DNA of 64,000 nucleotides from contig SMLU01000001.1 of assembly GCA_007859745.1 (NCBI GenBank), positions 868,001 through 932,000 of the forward strand, given 5' to 3'. Both the position numbers and the translations under genes were made by a program. The notes beneath the pieces were generated by a model. The model was given only the letters and a program-made list of their open reading frames with translations, searched no databases and had not been told where the DNA came from. Positions within the stretch are counted from its first letter, which is position 1. Every line of letters starts with the position of its first letter. This stretch comes from Phycisphaerae bacterium RAS1 (GTDB lineage Bacteria > Planctomycetota > Phycisphaerae > UBA1845 > Fen-1342). Shown in pieces: positions 40,914 through 50,130 of the stretch.

Positions 40914-42368
40914 CGGCTCGGACGTCGGCGCCGGGACCGCGACCTGTTCGATGTTCGCATGCGTCAGCAGGGCTGTGACGCAGCGGTCGTGCTTGAGCTG
41001 CTCCACGAGCTGCGGGAACAGGCCCTGCGCCTGAAGATCGTCGCGGATGCGATCAAAGCGGCGATTATAGAGCCGCGCGATGCGCGCAATTTCGGTGTTG
41101 ACCTCTTCCTCGGCGACGCTGACCCCCAGCCCGGCGGCCACCTGCTCGAGGATGAAGCTCAGCTTCAGGTCGCGCACCACCTGCTCCTTGGCGCTGGTGC
41201 GCAGCTCATCGATGCGGGCCTCGATCTCAGGCATGGGCGTGCCATTCTGCTGAAGGTCGACCACGCGGCGGATGACGGCCCGGTCGGTCTGGCGCGCAGA
41301 CAGATCGGTCGGCACCTCGATCGGCGTCTTGTCCAGCAGGTACTGGAACACCTGCTCGCGCTTGGCCCGCTGAATCAGGCGGTCCACTTCGCTCTCCATC
41401 CGCTCGCGGACGATCTCGCGCAGCTCCTGCTCGCTCTCGCAGCCGAGCTGCTGCATGAAATCCTGCTGCGACTGGGCCGACAGCCGCTTGAGTTCCTGCA
41501 CCGTGAATTCGAACCGCCCCTGCTTGCCGCGCAGGTCGGCCCGCTCGTAGTCGTCCGGGAAGGTGCATTCGACGCTGCGCTGGTCGCCCACCTTCACGCC
41601 CTTGAGCACTTCGTGCAGCGTCAGGAGCGGTACGCCATCCAGCCGCGAGGGGCGCAACCCGAGCTGCAGGTTCTCTTCCTTCTTGACTTCCTTGCCCTCG
41701 CAGGTGAGCAGCACGTCGGCGACGATCATGTCCTCCGCCTCGGCCGCGCCGCCCTCGAGCGGCTCGTAGTGGCCGCGGACTTTGCGCTGCCTCAGAATTT
41801 CATCCTCGACAGCCTTGTCGTCGATCGTGATCTGCGGGCTTCTCACCGGGATGCCCTTCAGCTCGGGCAGCGTGAAGGTGGGCTTGACCTCGAACTCGCA
41901 CACGTAGTCCAGATCGCCGCGCTCCGGCAGCTTCAGCCGGCTGAGCGCTTCCTGGAACTCGACCAGCTTCTCGCCGTCGCCTTCCTTCATCTTGAACAGC
42001 GGGTCGCCCAGCACGGAGAGCTTCTGCGACTCGACCGCGGCGAAGAACGACTGGCCCAGGATGGTGGTCTTGAGCGACTCGCGCACTTCGCCGGCGAAGC
42101 GCTTCTCGATCAGCCGCCGCGGGGCCCGCCCCTTGCGAAAACCCGGAACGACCGCGTCGTTGGCGATCTCATCGAAATTGAAGGCGACGTGATCGGTGAT
42201 GGCCTTCTCCGGCACGATGACGCGCATCTCCTTGCGCAGCACGCCGGCGTCTTTCACCTCCGCCTTGACCGCCTTCTTCAGCTCGTCCAGAAGTGATTGC
42301 GCCTTCTTTTCCGCTTTCTCGCGCAGGTACGGATCGGCGACAAAATCGGCCAGTCCCGGAAGTTCCAT
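40911..42368 (-). CDS. tig: Trigger factor
   Basis: 485 residues, longer than the usual ~430. The ribosome-binding signature GFRKGRAP lies at 76-83, about 33 residues later than in E. coli, due to an N-terminal extension (MELPGLADFVADPYLREKAE). A PPIase-like FKBP domain (DMIVADVLLTCEGKEVKKEE) and the helical C-terminal arms follow. It guides folding of new chains at the ribosome exit tunnel. No clpP/clpX genes are adjacent. Confidence 0.96.
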   Translation of the reverse strand: MELPGLADFVADPYLREKAEKKAQSLLDELKKAVKAEVKDAGVLRKEMRVIVPEKAITDHVAFNFDEIANDAVVPGFRKGRAPRRLIEKRFAGEVRESLKTTILGQSFFAAVESQKLSVLGDPLFKMKEGDGEKLVEFQEALSRLKLPERGDLDYVCEFEVKPTFTLPELKGIPVRSPQITIDDKAVEDEILRQRKVRGHYEPLEGGAAEAEDMIVADVLLTCEGKEVKKEENLQLGLRPSRLDGVPLLTLHEVLKGVKVGDQRSVECTFPDDYERADLRGKQGRFEFTVQELKRLSAQSQQDFMQQLGCESEQELREIVRERMESEVDRLIQRAKREQVFQYLLDKTPIEVPTDLSARQTDRAVIRRVVDLQQNGTPMPEIEARIDELRTSAKEQVVRDLKLSFILEQVAAGLGVSVAEEEVNTEIARIARLYNRRFDRIRDDLQAQGLFPQLVEQLKHDRCVTALLTHANIEQVAVPAPTSEP

Positions 42369-42478
42369 CGTCCACGGCTCCCTTCACAAGATGATCGACC
42401 GGGGGCCGACGAGCTGCTGGGATCCGTGCAGCCTGTCCCGCCACGGTCGATCCGGTTCTCCCGGCTTCCGGCACGATG

Positions 42479-42655
42479 CTAGAAGCCGCTGTTCTGCCCG
42501 ACGCCACCCAGGAAGATCGAGACAATCGCCGAAAACAGCGCCACCAGAAAGCTGGTCAGAAGCTGCGAATAGTCCACCAGGCTGAACGCTGTGATCGCGC
42601 CCAGCAGCAGTCCGCCGGCGGCCAGACGGCAGCAGGTTCGGTGCAGTTCTCGCAT
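42479..42655 (-). CDS. 58-residue membrane protein, function unknown
   Basis: ATG at 42655 with AGGA six bases upstream. The sequence starts MRELHRTCCRLAAGGLLLGA and has two hydrophobic segments, about 11-26 and 32-51 (LTSFLVALFSAIVSIFLGG). Codon use and the ribosome-binding site suggest a real gene. It lies 110 bases before trigger factor on the same strand and could be co-transcribed. No family is known to me. Confidence 0.6.
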   Translation of the reverse strand: MRELHRTCCRLAAGGLLLGAITAFSLVDYSQLLTSFLVALFSAIVSIFLGGVGQNSGF

Positions 42656-42796
42656 GGGTCATCCTCGCTCGGTCCGGCGAATTGGCCGGATTCTGCCGAG
42701 TCAGGTAACGATACCCCACGGGTCAGGGGCGTCAAGCGCGCCAATCGCCGAGTCGCCGAAGGGTGTGCCCATTATTCCGGGAGGGCGGCTTTTCTT

Positions 42797-42914
42797 TCCG
42801 AACCCGCCGCGCCAAGCGGCGGGTTGAGGTGCGCACGGCGATCGGCGTCAATCTACGATGCGCCGCCGCGGACGCGCCGGACGTCACCCCGCCGCTTGGC
42901 GCGGCGGGTTCGGA
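42797..42914. repeat. REPIN-like element, family A (copy 6)
   Basis: Full head and inverted tail hairpins around a ~50-base centre. It lies in the 42656-42987 gap, which otherwise shows no gene. Confidence 0.9.
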
Positions 42915-42987
42915 CAAACCAGCGAGCTTTCCCAGATTTCTGGGCACACCCTCGCCGAACGGGGCGACGGGGTGGCACGACGGGGTC

Positions 42988-44121
42988 TTATCCCGCCGTG
43001 AACTCCGGCGTCACCGCCCGGCCGTCCAGCAGGACCTCGGCGATCCGCCGCGCCGCCAGCCCGTCGCCATAGGGACTGGCGCCGCGCGCCATCGCCGCGT
43101 ACGCGGCCGGATCGGTCAGCAGGCGGGCCGCCTCGTTGACGATCGTGTCCCGCTGCGTTCCCACCAGTCTGACGACCCCCGCCGCCACGGCCTCCGGCCG
43201 CTCGGTCTTCTCACGCATGACCAGCACCGGGATATGCAGCGCCGGGGCCTCCTCCTGGATTCCGCCGGAATCGGTCAGCACCAGGTGCGCCCGCGTCAGG
43301 ACGTTGACAAACGTCGCGTAATCCAGCGGCTCCACCAGCCGCACGCGCGGGCAGCCGTTCAGAATCTCATGCACCGGCTGGCGCACGTTCGGATTCAGAT
43401 GCACCGGATACAGCAGCAGCACACCGTCGTGTTGCTCAGCGATCGCGCGCAGCGCCTGGCAAAGCTGGCGAAACGGCTCGCCGAAACTCTCGCGGCGATG
43501 GGCCGTCACCAGAACCAGCCGCCGGCCGCCGGGATCGAGCTCGGGCGCGAGCGGCCGGTTTCGCACGTGATCGCGCATCCAGTGCAGCGCATCGACCACG
43601 GTGTTGCCGGTGACGAAAATCTGGCCGGCCGTCACCCCTTCGTTGAGCAGGTTCTGCCGGGCACGCGACGTGGGCGCAAAGTGAAAGTCAGCCACGGCCC
43701 CCGCCACGCGGCGGTTGATCTCTTCCGGGAAAGGCGCGTGCTTGTCACCGGTGCGCAGCCCGGCCTCGACGTGCGCGACTTTGGATCCGGCCAGAAAGCC
43801 GGCCAGCGAAGCGGCCATGACCGTCGCGGTGTCGCCTTGCACAATCACCACGTCCGGCCGCAGCTCGTCGAGCACCGGGCGGATGGCCAGCAGGAGCCGC
43901 CCGACAAGATCGGTGGGCGTCTGGCCAGCGGTCATCAGGTCCAGCTCGACGTCGGGCCGCAGGTCAAAGGCGTCCAGGGTCTGGCGCAGCATCTCGCGGT
44001 GCTGGCCGGTCGAGCAGAGCGTCAGGCGGCAGTCGCGCGGCCGGGCGCGCAGCGCGTGCACGACCGTGGCGAGCTTGATGACTTCCGGGCGCGTCCCGAA
44101 GACTGCGAGAATCCGTTTCAT
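42988..44121 (-). CDS. wecB: UDP-N-acetylglucosamine 2-epimerase (non-hydrolysing)
   Basis: 377 residues from the ATG at 44121 (MKRILAVFGTRPEVIKLATV). Active-site residues are in place: RPE at 11-13, D97 in QGDT, E119 in HVEAGLRT, E133 with EINRR, and HRRES at 208-212. It converts UDP-GlcNAc to UDP-ManNAc for surface polysaccharides. No partner sugar dehydrogenase gene is adjacent; the flippase at 12.6-13.9 kb may serve the same polymer. Confidence 0.96.
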   Translation of the reverse strand: MKRILAVFGTRPEVIKLATVVHALRARPRDCRLTLCSTGQHREMLRQTLDAFDLRPDVELDLMTAGQTPTDLVGRLLLAIRPVLDELRPDVVIVQGDTATVMAASLAGFLAGSKVAHVEAGLRTGDKHAPFPEEINRRVAGAVADFHFAPTSRARQNLLNEGVTAGQIFVTGNTVVDALHWMRDHVRNRPLAPELDPGGRRLVLVTAHRRESFGEPFRQLCQALRAIAEQHDGVLLLYPVHLNPNVRQPVHEILNGCPRVRLVEPLDYATFVNVLTRAHLVLTDSGGIQEEAPALHIPVLVMREKTERPEAVAAGVVRLVGTQRDTIVNEAARLLTDPAAYAAMARGASPYGDGLAARRIAEVLLDGRAVTPEFTAG

Positions 44122-44496
44122 TCCGGGCGAATATAGCGGGCCGGCGGGCGCCGGGCCAACGATGGGAGAGGCCGTCCGCAAACGCGTGCCGCGCGCGAGA
44201 GGGATTAGCGGCCGCGCGGCCGGCCGGGCGTCGTCGGCCCGCTACGAACTCGCGCCGTAGTGCCCGCGCCGGTCGTTTTAGAGGGCGATGCTCGAATGCC
44301 GGCGAAGTGTTTTGACGCCGCCGCGCGGCCGTCACTAATCACTCGTAGATCAACGCCGCGAGCGCAGCAACCGCGCCGGTCCGGCACGCCGGACCCCCAC
44401 CGCGAAACTGATGCCCGGCGGCGGCGAACTTCGCGCCGTGACTGAGGAGTCGCGCCGCACAAACTCCGATTGAGCCCGTTCCCCAGGAGGAAGCCC
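44122..44496. other. Gap with a candidate promoter, no gene
   Basis: The 375 bases between the divergent wecB and PEP-CTERM-like genes hold GC-rich palindromes (CGGCCGCGCGGCCGGCCGGGC near 44210) and the candidate promoter at 44312-44341. No reading frame looks coding. Confidence 0.5.
44312..44341 (+). promoter_or_regulatory. Candidate promoter of the PEP-CTERM-like gene
   Basis: TTGACG (44312-44317), 18-base spacer, TAATCA (44336-44341). It would give a leader of about 150 bases before the GTG at 44497. Confidence 0.35.
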
Positions 44497-45384
44497 GTGC
44501 TCACCAAACTCGTTCGTGGTGGATTCCCTGCGCTCATTTTCAGCACGCTGGCCGGCGCTGCGCTGGCCGGCGATATCGTCGTCCCCCCTCCTCCGCCGCC
44601 TCCACCGCCGCCGCCGCCGCCGGTCAGTCTCGATCCGCTTCTGAGCGTCAATGTGAGCACCAATGAGCTGGTGCGCCTGAACCCGCTGAGCGGGGCGCAG
44701 ACCGTCGTCGGTACAATCCGCAACGGCACGCAGGCGTACGACGTCCGGAACCCCGACCTGGCCTATCTGAACGGCACAGTTTACGCCCTCGACACCGATC
44801 CGCTCGGCACGGGCCGTTCGGAGCTGCTGGGCATTGACCCGGCCACCGCGGAGATCGTGTCGCGCGTCAGCGTCCGCCTCAGCGGAGCGGAAGTGCCCCT
44901 GGCGGAGGGTCTGGCGGCGATCAACGGCCAGTTGTGGATCGGCTTCCGCCCCGCGGCCGACGCCTATCTGAGCAACCGCCTGGGACGCCTCGCCTTGGAC
45001 GGCGCCATCACGGGCGTCCTGAACTACACAACATCCGGCGCCGATTTCGACGGCCTCGGCGACAACGGCGCGGCGCTTCTTAGTGTCGATGGCCAGGTGA
45101 CCGCCGGCGGCGCGATCGACAAGCTCTACACACTTGATTCGTCGTCCGTGTATTACAACCTCATGACGTCGATTGAGAAGTCCGGCTTCGATGGCGTGAA
45201 CGACGTCGCGACCTTTCAGGGCAGGCAGTACCTGATCGACGGCAGCGGCCGGCTCGATGCGTTCAATGCCGCGGATGGCTCACTCTCGTCCACGGCGATC
45301 GGCAGTGCGCTGTATGGAATTACGACGCCCGAGCCGGCGACGGCGGCCGGGATGCTGCTCGCGTTGCTGATGCGCCGTCGGTGA
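44497..45384 (+). CDS. Exported protein with polyproline stretch and PEP-CTERM-like tail
   Basis: 295 residues from a GTG at 44497 with AGGAGG six bases upstream. A signal peptide (MLTKLVRGGFPALIFSTLAG ALA) is followed by 13 consecutive prolines at about 32-44. The body has beta-strand-like repeats with DPLLSVNVSTNELVRLNPLS and LYTLDSSSVYYNL. The C-terminus TTPEPATAAGMLLALLMRRR fits a PEP-CTERM sorting tail: Pro-Glu-Pro, a short hydrophobic helix and Arg. Such tails are processed by exosortases. Function unknown. Confidence 0.75.
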   Translation: MLTKLVRGGFPALIFSTLAGAALAGDIVVPPPPPPPPPPPPPVSLDPLLSVNVSTNELVRLNPLSGAQTVVGTIRNGTQAYDVRNPDLAYLNGTVYALDTDPLGTGRSELLGIDPATAEIVSRVSVRLSGAEVPLAEGLAAINGQLWIGFRPAADAYLSNRLGRLALDGAITGVLNYTTSGADFDGLGDNGAALLSVDGQVTAGGAIDKLYTLDSSSVYYNLMTSIEKSGFDGVNDVATFQGRQYLIDGSGRLDAFNAADGSLSSTAIGSALYGITTPEPATAAGMLLALLMRRR

Positions 45385-45399
45385 TTCGGGGAACGCTAC

Positions 45400-45470
45400 T
45401 CGGGTGGAACGGGCATCTTGCCCGTTTCTGCATGCCGCGGGGACGGGCGAAACGTCCGTCCCACCCAAAA
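45400..45470. repeat. REP family B palindrome (copy 4)
   Basis: GGGTGGAACGGGCATCTTGC and the inverted ACGGGCGAAACGTCCGTCCC pair around a short centre. It is part of the 45385-45738 gap, which is made of this unit and the larger element at 45520-45669. Confidence 0.8.
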
Positions 45471-45519
45471 AATTCTGAAGCTTCGGAGCCCGCAATCCCG
45501 GTGCGTGGCCGCCGATGCG

Positions 45520-45669
45520 GATGCGTGACAGTTTTCGCGGCGGCCCACTGCGATCCGAGCCCCAAGCGCAAGCGCGCGGGCATTCTCATGGTTGCGTGAC
45601 ACTCGCACAAACACCCGCGCGCTTGCGCTTGGGGCTCGGATTGCGACCCCGCCAGAACTGTCATGCACC
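45520..45669. mobile_element. MITE-like element with nested inverted repeats (family E, copy 2)
   Basis: Outer ends GGATGCGTGACAGTTTTCGC and (inverted) CCAGAACTGTCATGCACC; inner arms GAGCCCCAAGCGCAAGCGCG and its inverse. The same order occurs at 61995-62145. It codes for no protein. Length (~150 bases), outer and inner inverted repeats and dispersal fit a small non-autonomous element. Confidence 0.7.
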
Positions 45670-45738
45670 CCGCCGATACACGATGCGCACGCGGACGTTT
45701 TCAACGGCGGGCCGTCAGGCTATCATGCTCGCCGCGTT

Positions 45739-45825
45739 GGAGAGGTGCCAGAGCGGCTGATAGGGCTGGTCTCGAAAACCAGTGTGCCCGTAAGGGTACC
45801 ATGGGTTCGAATCCCATCCTCTCCG
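45739..45825 (+). tRNA. tRNA-Ser (CGA)
   Basis: Class II tRNA: acceptor GGAGAGG/CCTCTCC, D arm with GCCAGAGCGGCTGATAGGGC, anticodon stem CTGGT/ACCAG around CTCGAAA (anticodon CGA), long variable arm TGTGCCCGTAAGGGTACC, T arm ATGGG-TTCGAAT-CCCAT, discriminator G. CCA is not encoded. The gene ends one base before the stop codon of the convergent VWA gene. Confidence 0.96.
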
Positions 45826-48800
45826 TTATGCCGGCGCATCGCCCGCCGGCCCCTGATCCTGATCCAGATCATCCCGGGCGCGCTTCTTGGCTTTCAGAAG
45901 ACGCGCGGTGTAGTCACCCTCGCCCGCCGGAGGCTTCCTGCTGGTGGGCGGCGCGACCACCGGCCGCTCCGCTGCGTCGCCTTCCGCCCCGCCCAGCGCC
46001 GCCGTCAAATCCTTCGACGCCTGGGCCGCCGTTTTCGGCGCCTCGTACTTCGCCGAACGATCCGGCGACGGGCCGGCGTCGGTCGCCGCGCCTGCTCCGG
46101 ATTCGCCGACCACGGCGGTTTCGCGCTCCTCGCGAACGCGTCCCTTGGCGCCTTTAAGCGAAGCGAGCACCGCCTCGCTCGCCTCGGCCGGCTTGCGCCC
46201 GCCGGCCATCTCGGCGATGAACCGCCGCAGCTTGCGAGCCAGCTCGATCGGGTTGATCGCGATCCGCCGAATGGCGACATCCAGCAGGAACAGCAGCAGC
46301 AGCCAGCGGATCAGGACTTCCCAGATCGGAGTGCGCGCCTGGGCCTTCGGGAGCGAACCGCGGTCAAAGACCTTGGCCGCGTCGGCGCGGCTCAGCTCGC
46401 GGCCGTCGGCTGATTGCCGCAACTCCTCCAGCCACGGCACATTCGCCGCCAGGTCGCGAAACTCCGGCGAATAGGCGATGGAGACGCCGGTGCGCAGCGT
46501 GCCGCGCTGCGTCTCTTTTCCTGCGCCCATGCGATAGGCGACGCTGACGATGTAGTTGCCGCGCTCGCGGGCGTCGAACGCGGCTTCGAATCGCCCGGGG
46601 CCGACCTGCGTCAGCTCCAGCGGGCGCGTCTCCTGCGCCGGATCGACCAGCGCCCCAGTCATTTCGAGCACGTCGACGGCGGAGGCGTTCTTGTCCAGCG
46701 CGTCGATGCGCACCCTGCCCTGGCCGCCCTGAAAGCTGGTGGACACGTCGAACTGGGCCGCTTCGCTCTGGCGCGAGGCCCAGCGGGCGAGCTGCGCCCA
46801 GAACTTGCTGAACTTGGGCCAGGCGGTCCAGTCCGCCCCCCAACGCGGCCACATCCCGCTGGTGAAAACAGCCGTCTTGCCCAGGCCAACCTGCCAGTGC
46901 GCCAGGATCGGATCGTCGCCGTCCTGCGTTTTGCGGATCAACGGGATTTCGGCCAGCGGTCGCGGCGTGGTCAGCACGTAGCCGTTCAGCTCGGGCACGC
47001 CCTCGCCCAGAAGCCCCGCAACGGTCGTCGCCAGCGACGTGGTCAGCCGCGGCTCAAACGTGACCTCCTGAATCAGCGAGCGGCGGACGATCTTTGATTC
47101 CTTGATGAAAATCTGCGGGAGCTGGCTGTAGTCATCGGTCTTGTAGAACCGCCCGCCGGTCTGCGTCGCGATCCAATTGGCCTTGGTCTCATCGATCATG
47201 TGCCCGCCGTAACCGATGGCGACGGTGCTGCACGTGATTTTGTTCTTTTTCATGCGGTCGATCAGCGCTTGCGACGGCGCGGAGGGGTCGAAGTCCGAGA
47301 TGACGACCATGTGCTTGGCGGCGGCGTCCTTGCGGGCAATCAGGGCGTCCACCGCCGGGGACATCACTTCGTGCAAGTCCGGCATGTCGCCCATTTGCAT
47401 TTTCAGAATCTGCTGGATGATGCCGGTCTTGTCGCCGACTTCCTGCAGCGGCACGGCCCAGTAGCCGCGGTCGGTGCTGAGCCATTGGTATGAGAGCACC
47501 CCGACCAGGTCGCGCGAGCTGAGCGTCTTGACGGCCGCCACGGCGACGCGCTCGCCCCAGTAGTTTCCCTCGGGAATCTCGCAGGCGTGCATGACCAGCG
47601 CCAGCGCCCCTTTCGGAAGCTGCTTCTTGTTCTTCACGTCGAAGCTGACCGGCATGACCTCTTCAACCGGGCTGCCCAGCCAGCCGCCGGCGCCGAAGGA
47701 TTCGTCCCCGCCGACCATGATGAGTCCGCCGCCCAGGTCACGGACGTAGGCCGCCAGGGCCTTCTGATCGTCCTCCTTGATGTAATTCGCCGGCACGTTC
47801 GACAGGATCACCAGTCCGAATTCAAGCAGCCGCACCTGGTCCAGCGGCTGCGAGCCGGCGACCTCAATCTCGCATTGAAGCCGCTCGGTCTCCAGCGCTT
47901 GCTTGAGGATCAGGGCTGATGGCGCCGTGGCGCGCATGTCCTCTTCAGTCGTCAGGATGAGGATCATCCCCTGACCCGAGACGATCGTGAACGCCCGGCC
48001 TTCGTTGTTCTCGGCCACGCTGTCAGCGGCGGCCTCGTCCGGCTCGAAGACGGCCCGGAAGCGATGCACGCCCGCCGCCCGCAGCGGGATCGGAATCGCG
48101 AAGCGCTCCGGGCCGGCGGGCAGCTTCACGGAATAGCCCGCGCCGCGGCCGGGGTCGAGGTCAAGAAGCTGATCGTTGTGATAGAGCAGAATCTTCCCGC
48201 TGGCGGGGCGCTGCGAGCGCAGCACCATCTGCACCTGGATCGTCTCCTCGGCGGACGCCGACGGCGGGACCTTCAGTTGCTCGAAGACCACTTCGTTTTC
48301 GTGCTCGTAAATCAGCGGCAAGACATCGACTGCGACGCCGGCGGCTCGAAGCTGCTGCGCCTCTTTCATGGCCTCGCCGACGTTTTCGTTGCCGTCCGAG
48401 AGCAGCACCATCCGCCGCGCCGCGGAAGGCGGGAAGAGAGCCACGCCCAGGCGCATGGCGCCGGCGATGTTGGTCTGATCGGGCTTGACCGGCTCGGTGA
48501 CGCGCTCGATCGCCAGCGCGCCCTGTGGCATCTGCTCGACGGCCCCGACTCCGTCAAAGGCGACAACCCCAAGCGAGTCGTCGGGCTTGAGGCCTTTCTG
48601 GGAATCGCGGATAAACGCGAAGGCCTCCTGCTGCACGTCGCGCGGAATGCTGTTGGAGCGATCCAGGAGGAAGATGACCGACAGGAAATCGTTGGTGCGC
48701 ACCGACACCGCCCCGGCCAGCGCCAGCACCATCAGCGCCACCACCAGGCAGCGAATCGTGATCGCCAGCACGCGGCGGATCGGCCCCAACCCGGAGAGCG

Positions 48801-48897
48801 AACGGAATGAGAGCGCGATCAGCAGCGGCACGACGGCCAGAAGCGCCAAGTAACCGGGTTGCTCGAACGACAATCCGGGGAGGGCGAAGGCGAGCAT
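45826..48897 (-). CDS. Large VWA-domain membrane protein with glutamine-amidotransferase-like domain
   Basis: 1,023 residues from the ATG at 48897. Two N-terminal helices (about 15-32, 45-65) precede a von Willebrand A domain with MIDAS motif DRSNS at 79-83. A second beta-rich part follows, then a class-I-glutaminase-like fold without a clear catalytic triad (LGGGLIMVGGDESFGAGGWL, about 395-415), a second VWA-like stretch (HMVVISDFDPSAPSQ) and a C-terminal helix (VLIRWLLLLFLLDVAIRRIA) before a charged tail. Proteins of this layout occur next to MoxR/BatA-type genes in planctomycetes; none is adjacent here. Role unknown, perhaps assembly of envelope complexes. Confidence 0.8.
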   Translation of the reverse strand: MLAFALPGLSFEQPGYLALLAVVPLLIALSFRSLSGLGPIRRVLAITIRCLVVALMVLALAGAVSVRTNDFLSVIFLLDRSNSIPRDVQQEAFAFIRDSQKGLKPDDSLGVVAFDGVGAVEQMPQGALAIERVTEPVKPDQTNIAGAMRLGVALFPPSAARRMVLLSDGNENVGEAMKEAQQLRAAGVAVDVLPLIYEHENEVVFEQLKVPPSASAEETIQVQMVLRSQRPASGKILLYHNDQLLDLDPGRGAGYSVKLPAGPERFAIPIPLRAAGVHRFRAVFEPDEAAADSVAENNEGRAFTIVSGQGMILILTTEEDMRATAPSALILKQALETERLQCEIEVAGSQPLDQVRLLEFGLVILSNVPANYIKEDDQKALAAYVRDLGGGLIMVGGDESFGAGGWLGSPVEEVMPVSFDVKNKKQLPKGALALVMHACEIPEGNYWGERVAVAAVKTLSSRDLVGVLSYQWLSTDRGYWAVPLQEVGDKTGIIQQILKMQMGDMPDLHEVMSPAVDALIARKDAAAKHMVVISDFDPSAPSQALIDRMKKNKITCSTVAIGYGGHMIDETKANWIATQTGGRFYKTDDYSQLPQIFIKESKIVRRSLIQEVTFEPRLTTSLATTVAGLLGEGVPELNGYVLTTPRPLAEIPLIRKTQDGDDPILAHWQVGLGKTAVFTSGMWPRWGADWTAWPKFSKFWAQLARWASRQSEAAQFDVSTSFQGGQGRVRIDALDKNASAVDVLEMTGALVDPAQETRPLELTQVGPGRFEAAFDARERGNYIVSVAYRMGAGKETQRGTLRTGVSIAYSPEFRDLAANVPWLEELRQSADGRELSRADAAKVFDRGSLPKAQARTPIWEVLIRWLLLLFLLDVAIRRIAINPIELARKLRRFIAEMAGGRKPAEASEAVLASLKGAKGRVREERETAVVGESGAGAATDAGPSPDRSAKYEAPKTAAQASKDLTAALGGAEGDAAERPVVAPPTSRKPPAGEGDYTARLLKAKKRARDDLDQDQGPAGDAPA

Positions 48898-49052
48898 GCG
48901 GATAGCATAACCCGCGGGCGGATGGCCAGGGCACAGATGCCCGTCGGGCGGGACTTGCGGCGTGTCCAATGCTTATCGCAGGCTCGGCGGGCCGATCCGT
49001 GCAGGGTGCCATGGCGACGGGCTTTGCGTCGGTATGCCCACGCGCCTGTCTG

Positions 49053-49085
49053 TCCGAACCCGCCGCGCCAAGCGGCGGGTCGACG
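49053..49085. repeat. Single REP of family A (head only)
   Basis: TCCGAACCCGCCGCGCCAAG and the rest of the head hairpin occur without an inverted tail. It lies just past the end of the homocysteine methyltransferase gene in the 48898-49108 gap. Confidence 0.85.
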
Positions 49086-49108
49086 TCCCCGGCCAGTGCG
49101 GCGCCAGG

Positions 49109-50026
49109 CTACGTCGCGCTCCTCGCGACCGGCTTGCGGCGACGATTGCGATTCTCAACCAGGGCTGCAACGCGGCGAATGTGGTCCGGCCCCGCACCGC
49201 AGCAGCCGCCGACGACGTTCGCCCCGGCGTCCAGCAGCTCGCCGATATCGCTCACAAAATCGTCAACCGGAAATTGATAGACGGCGTGACCCTCCTCCAG
49301 GTCCGGCAGGCCCGCCGATGGCTTGCACCAGACCGGCCGCGCGGTCGCCGCGCGCAGCGCCACGACCGCCGGCAACGCCCACGCGATGCCCGCGCCGCAG
49401 TTGCAGCCGATCACATCCGCCCCGGCCTGCTCCAGCGCCTCCGCGGCGGCGCCGGCCTGCGTTCCCATCACGGTGCGCGTGTACTGCGGCCCGGAATCGA
49501 ACGACATGCTCGCGATCACTGGCAGACCGGTCTGCTCCTTGACCGCTTTCACCGCCAGCACGAGCTCGGCGATCTCGGAAAACGTCTCGAACAGCAGCGC
49601 ATCCGCTCCCCCGGCCGCCAGGACACGCGCCTGATCCACAAACACGTCCGCCAGCTCCTGCTCGCCGATTTCGCGAACGGCCAGGATCTTGCCGCTGGGC
49701 CCGAGCACGCCCAGCACGGGCACGTTCCGCGGGCCGGCCACCTCGCGCGCGATGCGGACAGCGGCCGAGTTGATTTCCTCGACGCTCGCCGTGATGCCGC
49801 GCTGCTTCAGCACCACGCGGTTGGCGGCGAACGTATTGGTCGAAAGGAACTGCGCCCCGGATTCCAGGTAGGTGTACGCCAGCTCGACGACTTTGAGCGG
49901 GTACGCCAGGTTCGCAAGCTCGACCGCGGGGACTCCGGCGCCAAGGCCGCGCGCCTGGAGCTCGGTGAACCACGCCCCGTCCGCGACGTGGCAGGCGCTC
50001 AGCAGCGCTGATGGATCGAACTTCAC
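49109..50026 (-). CDS. Homocysteine S-methyltransferase family protein
   Basis: 305 residues from a GTG at 50026 with GGTGGAG upstream. The zinc-thiolate motifs of the family are present: GCNC (VIGCNCGAG) and GGCCG (VGGCCGAGPDHIR). Early motifs LSTNTFAANR and FETFSEIAE also fit. The barrel would pass a methyl group from betaine, S-methylmethionine or a corrinoid protein to homocysteine; the donor cannot be told from the sequence, and there is no B12-binding domain. Confidence 0.9.
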   Translation of the reverse strand: MKFDPSALLSACHVADGAWFTELQARGLGAGVPAVELANLAYPLKVVELAYTYLESGAQFLSTNTFAANRVVLKQRGITASVEEINSAAVRIAREVAGPRNVPVLGVLGPSGKILAVREIGEQELADVFVDQARVLAAGGADALLFETFSEIAELVLAVKAVKEQTGLPVIASMSFDSGPQYTRTVMGTQAGAAAEALEQAGADVIGCNCGAGIAWALPAVVALRAATARPVWCKPSAGLPDLEEGHAVYQFPVDDFVSDIGELLDAGANVVGGCCGAGPDHIRRVAALVENRNRRRKPVARSAT

Positions 50027-50048
50027 CGCTCCACCTCGCCGACGACAG

Positions 50049-50130
50049 GTAGCGGCCGGCCCCCGTGCCGGCCGTTGAACGGCGGCCGGGTGTCTGGCGG
50101 ACAACGGCCGGCACGGGGGCCGGCCGCTAC
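50049..50130. repeat. REP family D inverted pair
   Basis: GTAGCGGCCGGCCCCCGTGC (from 50048) and the inverted GCACGGGGGCCGGCCGCTAC (to 50130) around a GAACGGCGGCCGGGTG centre. On the - strand the right unit begins GTAGCGG and its TAG is the stop codon of the upstream gene at 50127. Confidence 0.9.

Noticed and set aside
39597-42296. 899-codon + strand frame opposite the peptidase and trigger factor genes
   Set aside because: It is antisense to two well-recognised proteins and its translation is Arg/His/Leu-rich, typical of a shadow in high-GC DNA.
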